Below, piece by piece: positions 7,561-14,836 of a stretch of DNA of 19,526 bases. Position 1 is the first letter of the stretch; every line of letters begins with the position of its first letter. Below the pieces are notes generated by a model. It was not told where the DNA came from, did no database searches, and was given only the letters and a program-made list of their open reading frames with translations. The stretch is from the NCBI GenBank assembly GCA_947096075.1, contig CAMUQE010000018.1, positions 1 through 19,526 of the forward strand. The letters run 5' to 3'. This stretch comes from Veillonella parvula. GTDB lineage: Bacteria; Bacillota; Negativicutes; Veillonellales; Veillonellaceae. Position numbers and translations under genes: made by a program.

Positions 7561-9381
7561 ATGTTACGTGGTATTATTGAACAAAGGGAAATCTCGAAAG
7601 AAAGCCTTGAAGCTAAGAAGCATAGAATTCAGGAAGAGGCTTTAAAGCGATTTACCGAAAATGAATCTAAAAGAGATTCCGGTCATGAAAAAGAGAGTGT
7701 TAAGCTCGATACGCTTCAATTAAGGCGGAATATGCTCAATGACTATGATTCCATTGCGATGGAGCGAATAATGGGGAAAAGTGATCTTTTTCCTATTGCT
7801 TACTTGCAAATGGGAATGGATGCGGGAAATTCTATTTGTCGCGTTCAAATTCGCGATGACAAGGGTAGCTTTATTGGCTCCGGAACGGGCTTTTTGGTTT
7901 CTGATAATATATTGATGACCAATAATCATGTAATCGATAGCATGCAGACCGCTCTAAATTCCCTGGCAGAGTTTAATTATCAGGATGATGAAAACTTTAT
8001 GCCATGCCCTACGTATACCTTTCGCTTAAACCCTGAACAGTTTTTTATTACTGATGAAAAGCTTGATTTTACGCTCGTTGCAATTAAAGATAATCCTGCA
8101 AGTGCAAAACATCCTAAAGATTTTGGACATCTTCACCTCATTCCTGAAACGGGAAAAATTCTTGAAGGCGAATATGTTTCCATCATTCAACATCCAAAGG
8201 GAGGACCTAAGTCCGTCACTATTCGTGAGAACAAGGTTAGCTCGATTTTCGATGACTTCATTCATTACCTTACCGATACTGAACCGGGTTCATCCGGCTC
8301 TCCGGTATTTAATGATCAATGGGTCGTTGTAGCATTGCACCATTCTGGGGTGCCTGATCCTAATAAAAGGAATGCCTGGATTGGCAATGAAGGGATTCGC
8401 ATCAGTTCTATTTCAAATTACTTTGCAACGAAGTTTAAGGAACTTACTGCAGGGGAAAAAAGATTTATCAAAGAAATATTCCCTAATCTAAATGTCGATA
8501 CTGAACCGGAACCGGCTCCTGAGCCACCAACTCCAAATCCTGAACCGCCGATTCCAGAGCCTGAGCCACCGACTCCAGAGCAAAGGGATGTAGGCTATAA
8601 TAGTGCATTCCTTGGTGCAAAGTATAAAGTTGATCTTCCAAAACTCTCTGAAGAAATGCAGAAGGATGTATCCCGTATGGATAATGGAAGTTATGTTCTC
8701 GATTATACTCACTTTTCCATTGTAATGTGCCGTTCGCGTTGTCTGGCCTATTTCACGGCTGTGAATATAGATGGACAGCTAGCACAAAATATTAAGCGAA
8801 GTGCAGATAATTGGAACTTTGATCCGCGCATTCCTGAAAGTGCTCAGTACGGAAATGATTTATATGCCAAGAATGATTTGGACCGCGGGCACCTTGTGAA
8901 AAGATTGGATCCGGTCTGGGGTGATAAGGCTATACAGGCGAATGATGATACATTCTATTTCACAAACAGTTCACCTCAACATAAGAACTTAAATCAAAAG
9001 ATTTGGCTTGATTTAGAAACTTATATCATGAAAAATGCACAGAACTACAACTTGAAGGTTACTGTGTTTACGGGACCGGTATTTCGAAGTGATGATATGA
9101 TTTATCGCGGAAAATTCAAGATACCTGCAGAGTTTTGGAAGGTTGTAGTCATGGTTAAGGACGATGGAAATATGTCCGCTACTGCATATCTCCAAACTCA
9201 GAAGAATATGATTGAAAATCTTGAGTTTGCTTATGGCGAGTATAAAACCTATCAAGTTCCTGTTACTCGCATAGAGGAAATCACGGGGCTCGATTTTGGG
9301 GAGCTTTCAAAATATGACCCGATTGCAACTATTGAAGCGGCTGGTTTGATGATTGAATCTCCAGAACATATTAGACTCTAA
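7561..9381 (+). CDS. Trypsin-like serine protease fused to DNA/RNA non-specific endonuclease
   Basis: This 606-residue protein has no signal peptide, so it is predicted cytosolic. Residues 1-75 are charged and helical, possibly coiled-coil. Residues about 85-290 form a trypsin/V8-like protease: G-S-G-T-G-F-L-V-S, His123 in TNNHV, Asp169 in LDFTLV, Ser245 in GSSGSP. A Pro-Glu-Pro linker spans about 314-340. Residues about 350-580 form an EndoG/Serratia-type endonuclease with DRGH at 441-444 (His444 the general base), metal-binding Asn478 in N-Q-K-I-W, and FTGPVF near 503-508. All catalytic residues are present. ATG 7561 has AAAGGAG (7547-7553) 7 bases upstream. The papain-like protease gene follows 15 bases downstream. 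Codon choice (CCG, CGC, CGG) differs from nearby transporters. Proteolytic gating of the nuclease in a conflict system is my inference. Confidence 0.9.
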   Translation: MLRGIIEQREISKESLEAKKHRIQEEALKRFTENESKRDSGHEKESVKLDTLQLRRNMLNDYDSIAMERIMGKSDLFPIAYLQMGMDAGNSICRVQIRDDKGSFIGSGTGFLVSDNILMTNNHVIDSMQTALNSLAEFNYQDDENFMPCPTYTFRLNPEQFFITDEKLDFTLVAIKDNPASAKHPKDFGHLHLIPETGKILEGEYVSIIQHPKGGPKSVTIRENKVSSIFDDFIHYLTDTEPGSSGSPVFNDQWVVVALHHSGVPDPNKRNAWIGNEGIRISSISNYFATKFKELTAGEKRFIKEIFPNLNVDTEPEPAPEPPTPNPEPPIPEPEPPTPEQRDVGYNSAFLGAKYKVDLPKLSEEMQKDVSRMDNGSYVLDYTHFSIVMCRSRCLAYFTAVNIDGQLAQNIKRSADNWNFDPRIPESAQYGNDLYAKNDLDRGHLVKRLDPVWGDKAIQANDDTFYFTNSSPQHKNLNQKIWLDLETYIMKNAQNYNLKVTVFTGPVFRSDDMIYRGKFKIPAEFWKVVVMVKDDGNMSATAYLQTQKNMIENLEFAYGEYKTYQVPVTRIEEITGLDFGELSKYDPIATIEAAGLMIESPEHIRL

Positions 9382-9396
9382 AAGAAAGGAGCTACT

Positions 9397-10359
9397 ATGC
9401 AAATATTTCCTTCACTATATGGACAAAGAAAATTTATGAGAGGCTGTAAAGCCGGTGAACCACTTACTACAGGTTGGTTGCCGCCACTTCCCGATTTGCG
9501 AGATTATTCGAATGAACATCCTGTTGTTGCCGCTCTTTCCATGTGTCTTGGCATCAATGAAGCGGACAATTTGGAAAATGCAAACGAAATACCTAGTTCT
9601 ATTGATCTTCGGGAATGGTGCTCGCCTGTAGAGGATCAGCTAACCCTTGGATCTTGCACAGCTAATGCCGTCGTGGGCATGGTAGAGTATTTCCAAAAAA
9701 GAGCGTATGGGATTCATATGGAAGGCTCCCGATTATTCGTGTATAAAGCGACGAGAAAGCTCATGCTTTCCGTTGGTGATTCTGGGGCTTGGCTTCGGTC
9801 GGCAATGGGCGCACTTGTATTGTTCGGCGTTCCAGATGAAAAGTATTTACCTTATACCCTTGATGGGGAAACGGTAAATCCAGATTGGGATAGCGAACCC
9901 GATGCATTCCTTTACTCGTTAGCCAATCATTTTTCTGCTGTTAACTATTTCTGTCATGATCCGATTAGTAAGGACGTACCAAAAGATGAGGTTTTAGCGA
10001 GTGTTAAGACATATTTAGCTGCCGGTATTCCAGCGATGTTTGGTTTTTTCGGTTTTCCGTCCTTTGAAGCTGGCGATGAGCCTGGCTCTATTCCGTATCC
10101 TTGCCAAAATGAGCAGGCTCAATGGGGGCATGCGATTATGGCTGTAGGCTATGACGATGACAAAGTGATTGTTAACACGAGAGACAATCAGTCCACAAAA
10201 GGTGCCTTGTTGATACGAAATTCTTGGGGTACTAAATGGGGCCAAGAAGGCTACGGATGGATTCCTTATGATTATGTACTAAACGGACTAGCAAAAGACT
10301 TTTGGTCGCTCCTATCTATGGATTGGATTGATACTAAACAATTCGGATTGCCTGTTTAA
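9397..10359 (+). CDS. Papain-like (C1 family) cysteine peptidase, cytosolic
   Basis: This 320-residue protein shows the full papain catalytic set: oxyanion Gln81 and nucleophile Cys87 in Q-L-T-L-G-S-C-T-A-N-A, His245 in WGHAIMAVGYDD, and Asn275 in IRNSWGTKWGQEGYGW. The first 64 residues, including LPPLPDLRDYS, form a short pre-domain seen in bacterial C1 peptidases; the catalytic fold begins around IPSSIDLREW (65). There is no signal peptide, membrane segment or classical long inhibitory propeptide. ATG 9397 has AAAGGAG (9385-9391) 5 bases upstream. It follows the protease-nuclease gene by 15 bases and is closed by a strong terminator, so the two form a bicistronic unit. Whether it cleaves its neighbour, itself or a third protein is unknown. 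Confidence 0.92.
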   Translation: MQIFPSLYGQRKFMRGCKAGEPLTTGWLPPLPDLRDYSNEHPVVAALSMCLGINEADNLENANEIPSSIDLREWCSPVEDQLTLGSCTANAVVGMVEYFQKRAYGIHMEGSRLFVYKATRKLMLSVGDSGAWLRSAMGALVLFGVPDEKYLPYTLDGETVNPDWDSEPDAFLYSLANHFSAVNYFCHDPISKDVPKDEVLASVKTYLAAGIPAMFGFFGFPSFEAGDEPGSIPYPCQNEQAQWGHAIMAVGYDDDKVIVNTRDNQSTKGALLIRNSWGTKWGQEGYGWIPYDYVLNGLAKDFWSLLSMDWIDTKQFGLPV

Positions 10360-10382
10360 ATAAAAGTTTTTACATAAAATTA

Positions 10383-10417
10383 ACCGGTACCAAGATAATC
10401 TTGGTACCGGTATTTTT
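10383..10417. terminator. Terminator between convergent cassettes, possibly bidirectional
   Basis: A perfect 13-bp stem (ACCGGTACCAAGA at 10383-10395 with 10399-10411) has a TAA loop and is followed by ATTTTT on the plus strand. On the minus strand the stem is followed by TTAATTTTATG, so it may also stop the metal-transport operon arriving from the right. Confidence 0.9.
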
Positions 10418-10493
10418 GTGTCATACTGTTCTGTACTAATTTAAACTGCAATACTTCAATTTCAGCATTGCCTTAGGATTGATTCGTGTTGTT

Positions 10494-11594
10494 TTAGATT
10501 GCGTCCTTGACTTGTTCTATCCCCTTATCGGTTAGTGCGTATCGCCCTTCCGTTACATAGAGCAGACCTTGTTTCTTCAGATTTGATGCGGCTTGATAGG
10601 TATAGTCCGCTGTCCAGTTCAAATGCTCGTGAATGGTGCCAATGCCGTTTTCAACGTGCGCGATAGGCGTATCCATATGAGTATAAATATGGCACAGCAT
10701 CATTGTTTCCCGATAATGGCGACGCAAATGACGTTGGCGACGGTATGTGGCGATATAGCCTGTTTTTGGTGTTGCGATAACAGCGATAATCAGTGCGATA
10801 CCGATGGTGGTTGCAATGGAACCTGCGATGGACACGTCCATGGTGAAAGCTACTTCCGTACCGACGACAGCACAGATAATACCGATGATGATACTACTAG
10901 TAAGCATGGCTTTCACAGAGTCCGTCCATAAATAAGCGATGGCTGCAGGTCCTATCATGAGACCGATGACGAGAATGGCACCTACTGCTTGGAACGAGGC
11001 CACAACGGTGAGGGATACCATGGTCATGAGTACATAGTGGATGAGGGCTGGCATAAAGCCGAAGAGCCCCGCTAGTAGCGGATCAAAGGTGGAGAGTTGC
11101 AATTCCTTGTAGAATAGCATGACTAAAATTAAATTGATGAGCGCCACGCCTAGGGAAACCCATAACGATACAGGTCCTAAATCGTTGCTATTCACAATCC
11201 ATCGATCAAAGGGGGCAAAGGCTATTTCGCCGAGTAATGCGGTATCTACATCGAGATGAGCATTACCGCTGTATAAGCTGACCAAGATGATGGCGATGGA
11301 GAATAGAAGTGGGAAGATGATACCGATAGACGCATCTTCGTTGACGAGGCCAGTATTGTGTATCATTTCCGTAAGCCATACAGTACCTACACCAACTAAG
11401 GTAGCCCCGACGAGTAGAAATGGAGAGTTTAAATCTTCCGTTATAAAGAAAGCGAGCACGATGCCGAGGAATACGGTGTGCGTAATGGCATCGGCCATCA
11501 TGGACATGCGGCGTAATACGAGGAAGACCCCAGGGATGGCACATGCGATAGACACCGCAATGGCAATGAGCAATATCTCTGTATGAACTGTCAT
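10494..11594 (-). CDS. mntD: Mn/Fe/Zn ABC transporter permease with C-terminal winged-helix domain
   Basis: Residues 1 to about 280 form an ABC-3 (TroCD/MntCD/ZnuB) permease with a row of hydrophobic helices and the GPAAIAYLWT coupling-type segment near 215-224. Residues about 284-366 are an additional soluble domain. It starts with a basic RRQRHLRRHYRET stretch, then a helix-turn-helix-like region (LNWTADYTYQAASNLKKQGL), and ends with YVTEGRYALTDKG, a typical winged-helix strand pair resembling DtxR-type regulators. Ordinary family members end near 280-300. Its ATG overlaps the upstream permease stop (ATGA, 11591-11594) with GGAGG before it, so they are co-translated. Chlamydial YtgCR is a known permease-repressor fusion; here no separate metal-binding dimerisation domain is seen, so a regulatory role is uncertain. 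Metal specificity is inferred. Confidence 0.88.
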   Translation of the reverse strand: MTVHTEILLIAIAVSIACAIPGVFLVLRRMSMMADAITHTVFLGIVLAFFITEDLNSPFLLVGATLVGVGTVWLTEMIHNTGLVNEDASIGIIFPLLFSIAIILVSLYSGNAHLDVDTALLGEIAFAPFDRWIVNSNDLGPVSLWVSLGVALINLILVMLFYKELQLSTFDPLLAGLFGFMPALIHYVLMTMVSLTVVASFQAVGAILVIGLMIGPAAIAYLWTDSVKAMLTSSIIIGIICAVVGTEVAFTMDVSIAGSIATTIGIALIIAVIATPKTGYIATYRRQRHLRRHYRETMMLCHIYTHMDTPIAHVENGIGTIHEHLNWTADYTYQAASNLKKQGLLYVTEGRYALTDKGIEQVKDAI

Positions 11595-12556
11595 GGAGCA
11601 CCTCCTATGCGAGGTTGTGCGTCCTCTGCTACGTAAATACTTTGCTGTGCCTTGGTTTTGGGAGCTCTTGTGGTTTCTAACAATAATGCGTGCTTTGACT
11701 GTCTATTTTTGCGGAACTGCCAGAGCATACCTCTGTTAGGAGCAAAGATGAGGCTCAACAATACGAGAATCGATAAAATGACGATGATAGCTGGACCTGT
11801 CGGTAATTTTGGGACCGCTGTACTCCAGATAGTACCGCCGATGGCAGATATCATGCCAAAAAGACCTGCTAATATACACATGGTGCCCAGTTTATTCGTC
11901 CACTGTCTTGCCCCTACGGCGGGTGCAATCAGGAGGGAGCTAATCAAGATAGCCCCTACCGATTGAATGCCGATGATGATGGTCATAATCAATAGTGAAC
12001 GATATAAAATAAGGGTGAAAGTGACGGGAATTTGTAGTGTTTTGGCGTATTCCACATCGAAGGAGATGAGCTTTAACTCCTTCCAGAATAATGCGGTTAA
12101 CACGATGATGATGAGCGCCGCTGCAGATGTGATGTATACGTCGCGCGCTAATATGGTGGCCGCCTGTCCAAAAATGAATTTTGAAAGTCCCGCCTGACCA
12201 GCATTGTTTAAGCTTTGTACATAGGTGAGCAATACCATACCGAGCCCAAAGAAGGCAGAGAGTATGGTGGCTAAAGCGCCATCAAATTTGATTTTGCTGT
12301 TTTCTACGGTGATGGTAATGAGCCAAGCCGCAGTGATAGAGGATAGGGCAGCACCTGCGATCAGAACTTCGATGTCCTTGATGCCCGTCAGCAAGAAGGC
12401 AATGACCACACCGGGTAATGCCGCATGAGATAGACCGTCACCGATGAGGCTTTCCTTGCGAAGTACCGCAAAGGTGCCAGCGATACCACTAGCGAGGCCT
12501 AATAATGCCGTGCCGAGCAGTACCATCTGCGTCGTATAGGATTGGAATATGGTCAT
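11591..12556 (-). CDS. mntC: Mn/Fe/Zn ABC transporter permease
   Basis: This 321-residue ABC-3 family inner-membrane permease carries the family motif GDGLSHAALPGV at 39-50 and the APAVGARQWTNKLG segment near 211-224. About eight to nine hydrophobic helices are visible. The last 45 residues are polar and cytosolic, without a recognisable domain. It pairs with the permease encoded downstream to make a heterodimeric channel. The start ATG overlaps the ATPase stop codon (12553-12556) and the stop codon overlaps the next start, so three genes are translationally coupled. Manganese, iron or zinc are possible substrates; ATPase and receptor features favour a TroABCD/MntABCD-type system. Confidence 0.92.
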   Translation of the reverse strand: MTIFQSYTTQMVLLGTALLGLASGIAGTFAVLRKESLIGDGLSHAALPGVVIAFLLTGIKDIEVLIAGAALSSITAAWLITITVENSKIKFDGALATILSAFFGLGMVLLTYVQSLNNAGQAGLSKFIFGQAATILARDVYITSAAALIIIVLTALFWKELKLISFDVEYAKTLQIPVTFTLILYRSLLIMTIIIGIQSVGAILISSLLIAPAVGARQWTNKLGTMCILAGLFGMISAIGGTIWSTAVPKLPTGPAIIVILSILVLLSLIFAPNRGMLWQFRKNRQSKHALLLETTRAPKTKAQQSIYVAEDAQPRIGGAP

Positions 12557-13284
12557 ACAATCCTCCCCTTGCCATAGGTGCGCTCAATAGCTTCGTCCGT
12601 AAATGTATCTGCTACGGGGCCATAGGCGACAGTTTGTTTGTTTACCATCGTTACCCAATCGAAATATTGGGGCACCGTATTTAAATCGTGGTGGACGACG
12701 ATAACCGTTTTGCCTCGAGCTTTCATTTCTTGTAAAAGAGAAATAATAGCATGCTCTGTAGTTTTATCGACGCCCTTGAAGGGTTCGTCCATGAGGTAAA
12801 TATCTGCCTCTTGGACGAGGGCTCTTGCGAGGAAGACGCGTTGTTGTTGTCCCCCTGAAAGTTGGCGAATTTGTCGATCCACATAGTCGCTCATGCCCAT
12901 TTTTTCTATCATGGAAAGGGCGAGTTCCTTATCCTTTTTGCTAGGTCGCTTGAACCAACCTAGATGACCATAACGGCCCATGAGGACTACATCCAGTACG
13001 GTAGTGGGAAAGTCCCAGTCTACGCTGCCACTTTGAGGGACGTAGGCGATTTTCTTGTAATCGTTTTTGTCCATCGCTAAGTGGTGATCGATATAAAATT
13101 TTACACTTCCTGAGATAACTGTTAGTAGGCCGAGCATGGCCTTTAATAATGTGGATTTACCGGCACCATTAGGGCCGACAATGGCCGCTAAGGAACCGAT
13201 GGGTACCTTCATATCTACGTCCCATAATACGGGTTTTGTCGTATATGCTACGGTCATATCTTCAACTTCAACGGCCCATTCCAT
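12553..13284 (-). CDS. mntB: Mn/Fe-type ABC transporter ATPase
   Basis: This 243-residue ATPase has Walker A GPNGAGKST (37-45), Q-loop Gln84, signature LSGGQ (142-146), Walker B IYLMDEP (162-168) and switch His199 in VVHHD. The segment VDWDFPTTVLDVVLMGRYGHLGW (split here as VDWDFPTTV and MGRYGHLGW, near 88-110) is characteristic of the MntB/SitB/TroB group rather than ZnuC. ATG 13284 has GGAGG 5 bases upstream. It follows the lipoprotein gene by 146 bases containing two inverted repeats, and overlaps the first permease gene by 4 bases. It energises uptake through both permeases. Confidence 0.94.
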   Translation of the reverse strand: MEWAVEVEDMTVAYTTKPVLWDVDMKVPIGSLAAIVGPNGAGKSTLLKAMLGLLTVISGSVKFYIDHHLAMDKNDYKKIAYVPQSGSVDWDFPTTVLDVVLMGRYGHLGWFKRPSKKDKELALSMIEKMGMSDYVDRQIRQLSGGQQQRVFLARALVQEADIYLMDEPFKGVDKTTEHAIISLLQEMKARGKTVIVVHHDLNTVPQYFDWVTMVNKQTVAYGPVADTFTDEAIERTYGKGRIV

Positions 13285-13306
13285 GGAAACCTCCTTGTAT
13301 TAATGA

Positions 13307-13336
13307 GTGCTACTAGCTGTGAATTGCTAGTAGCAC
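13307..13336 (-). other. Intercistronic hairpin between metal receptor and ATPase genes
   Basis: GTGCTACTAGC (13307-13317) pairs perfectly with 13326-13336 around an 8-base loop. No T-run follows on the minus strand, so a strong terminator is unlikely. It may stabilise the receptor mRNA or cause partial read-through, favouring excess receptor over ATPase. Confidence 0.7.
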
Positions 13337-13343
13337 ATGTACT

Positions 13344-13404
13344 TACAATAACAAAGTAAATTTAAGTCTATTTAAGTTAGTATAAGTAAATTTACTTTAT
13401 TGTA
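13344..13404. repeat. Long inverted repeat with embedded AAGTAAATTTACTT palindrome
   Basis: TACAATA (13344-13350) plus AAGTAAATTTA (13354-13364) pair with TAAATTTACTTTATTGTA (13387-13404): 18 bp with a 3-base bulge and a 22-base loop. The right arm overlaps a perfect 14-base palindrome at 13384-13397. It may be an mRNA hairpin or an operator for a metal regulator; neither is shown. Confidence 0.6.
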
Positions 13405-13430
13405 TTTAATTAAGAAACTCTAATAAATGA

Positions 13431-14372
13431 TTATTTAAGTGCCTTAGTAATCGTATCGATATTAGCTTTCACCATACCGATATATGTGCCACCTTCAGTG
13501 CCTTCAGAACCGAGGGAGTCGGAGTATAATTCACCACCAATGGAAACGTTCCAGCCTTTAGCTTTAGCTGCTTCTTGAACAGCCTCGATAGTTTTATGCG
13601 GTACAGAAGATTCTACGAAAATAGCTTTGATTTTGTGGTCAACAATGAATTGAACTAGATTATTCACATCTTGTGTACCTGCTTCTGTGGCAGTACTTAC
13701 ACCTTGTAAACCTTTTACTTCAAAGCCGTACGCGCGAGCGAAGTATTGGAACGCATCGTGAGCTGTTACGAGTACGCGAGATTCTTTCGGAATCGATTCT
13801 GCTTGAGCTTTAACGTACGCATCAGTTTCATCTAATTTAGTAAGATATGCGTCATAGCGTTTTTTGTAATCTTCTTTATGAGCCGGATCGGCTTTAGCAA
13901 GACCTTCGTATACTGCTTTTGCTGCCAGTTTCCAGTTAGCCACGTCAAACCAAATATGAGGGTCTTTTGTTTTTACCCCATCTTCTTCGTCAAAGTCGAG
14001 CAATGTAGCTGGATCAATGGCATCAGATACGCGGATGGTCGCTTTATTTTGCTTTGTTAGGTTATCGAAAATGGAGCCCATTTTACCTTCCAAGTGAATG
14101 CCGTTATATACTACAACATCCGCTTTAGACATAGCTGTTACATCGCCTGCACTCGCTTGATATAGGTGAGGATCTACACCAGGTCCCATGAGACCTTGTA
14201 CGGTTACATGGTCACCGCCGATTTCTTTTACTAAATCCGTTAACATCGTTGTAGTAGCTACGACATTAAGTTTTTTTTGACTATCTTGGGCTGTGTCTTT
14301 TCCGCAGCCTGCAAGGGCAAATACTATAAGTGCTAATGATACGACGACTAATAAAATTCGATTAAATTTCAT
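13431..14372 (-). CDS. mntA: Metal ABC transporter substrate-binding lipoprotein (TroA/MntA type)
   Basis: This 313-residue cluster A-I metal receptor has a lipoprotein signal with lipobox L-A-G-C and lipidated Cys23. Putative metal ligands are His69 (VDPHLYQ), His139 (DPHIWFD), His205 (TAHDAF) and Asp285 (ELYSDSLG), the three-His-plus-Asp pattern of TroA. PsaA-type receptors have Glu in place of the third His. There is no His-rich loop, which argues against a dedicated zinc ZnuA/AdcA protein. It delivers Mn2+, Fe2+ or Zn2+ to the two permeases encoded downstream. ATG 14372 has GGAGG with 7-base spacing. It is the first gene of the minus-strand operon; I see no convincing regulator box in its upstream region. 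Confidence 0.93.
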   Translation of the reverse strand: MKFNRILLVVVSLALIVFALAGCGKDTAQDSQKKLNVVATTTMLTDLVKEIGGDHVTVQGLMGPGVDPHLYQASAGDVTAMSKADVVVYNGIHLEGKMGSIFDNLTKQNKATIRVSDAIDPATLLDFDEEDGVKTKDPHIWFDVANWKLAAKAVYEGLAKADPAHKEDYKKRYDAYLTKLDETDAYVKAQAESIPKESRVLVTAHDAFQYFARAYGFEVKGLQGVSTATEAGTQDVNNLVQFIVDHKIKAIFVESSVPHKTIEAVQEAAKAKGWNVSIGGELYSDSLGSEGTEGGTYIGMVKANIDTITKALK

Positions 14373-14495
14373 AATAAGCCTCCTTTTTTATAGATACTAA
14401 ATTTAAAAACATTAATGACTTTGTTTGAGGGAAATATTTTGTTCTAATAATGAAATAATTTGAAGAAGGAAAATATCTCTCTGAATTTAAACGGA

Positions 14496-14522
14496 AAAAT
14501 AGCCGCTACTAACGTAGCGGCT
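14496..14522 (-). terminator. Rho-independent terminator on the minus strand
   Basis: AGCCGCTAC (14501-14509) pairs perfectly with 14514-14522 around a 4-base loop. On the minus strand the stem is followed by ATTTTT. It lies 40 bases after the 31-codon ORF and 124 bases before the metal receptor gene, so it could end the small transcript or act as a conditional stop in the operon leader. Confidence 0.82.
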
Positions 14523-14561
14523 AGTGGCAGTTATACGGTCTTCTGCTAAGGTCAAAATAAT

Positions 14562-14657
14562 CTAGGGAATAAGTGCTTGTAGATGGCTAGGCCCAACGAG
14601 GGCAACGATACCAAGTACCATCATGACCTTCATTTGAATACGCTTTCTACGTCTCAT
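14562..14657 (-). CDS. 31-residue basic, hydrophobic small protein
   Basis: An ATG at 14657 is preceded on the minus strand by a perfect GGAGG 6 bases upstream. It opens 31 codons and a TAG stop at 14562. The product starts with R-R-R-K-R (2-6), continues with a hydrophobic segment V-M-M-V-L-G-I-V-A-L-V (11-21), then Gly-Pro, and ends A-L-I-P. This suits a small single-pass membrane protein or a leader peptide. A hairpin terminator follows 40 bases later, then the metal uptake operon on the same strand. It is therefore either an independent small gene or the leader of that operon. I do not recognise a family, and the hydrophobic segment is short. The ribosome binding site and terminator are the main support. 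Confidence 0.6.
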   Translation of the reverse strand: MRRRKRIQMKVMMVLGIVALVGPSHLQALIP

Positions 14658-14795
14658 GATGAACCTCCTTTGTGTAGTTTTTTGTCATATCAACTAGATA
14701 TGTGAGTTCGAACAGTTATCTTGAATTCAATATATCATAAATGAGAAATTTTATCAATAAGAATTTATTCTTTTAATATTCATCTTTATTTAGTA

Positions 14796-14804
14796 TGATA
14801 TTAT
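14796..14804 (+). promoter_or_regulatory. Candidate extended -10 promoter of the TonB_C gene pair
   Basis: TGATATTAT combines an extended -10 TG with TATTAT (14799-14804), five of six consensus bases, 32 bases before ATG 14837. No good -35 box is visible. Confidence 0.35.
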
Positions 14805-14836
14805 GCATAGGTAAAAGGTTAATAAGGAGGCTTCTT

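Noticed and set aside
10430..10490. Second terminator for the minus-strand metal operon
   Set aside because: Only a 7-pair stem with a wobble around GCAATGC/GTATTGC and no clear T-run; the 10383-10417 hairpin is a better candidate.
14373..14495. MntR/DtxR/Fur-type operator before the metal receptor gene
   Set aside because: No palindrome resembling known boxes could be defined; the region is simply AT-rich.
14795..14836. Upstream ATG for the first TonB_C protein
   Set aside because: It would place charged residues before the signal peptide and overlaps the candidate -10 box. ATG 14837 has a perfect AAGGAGG.
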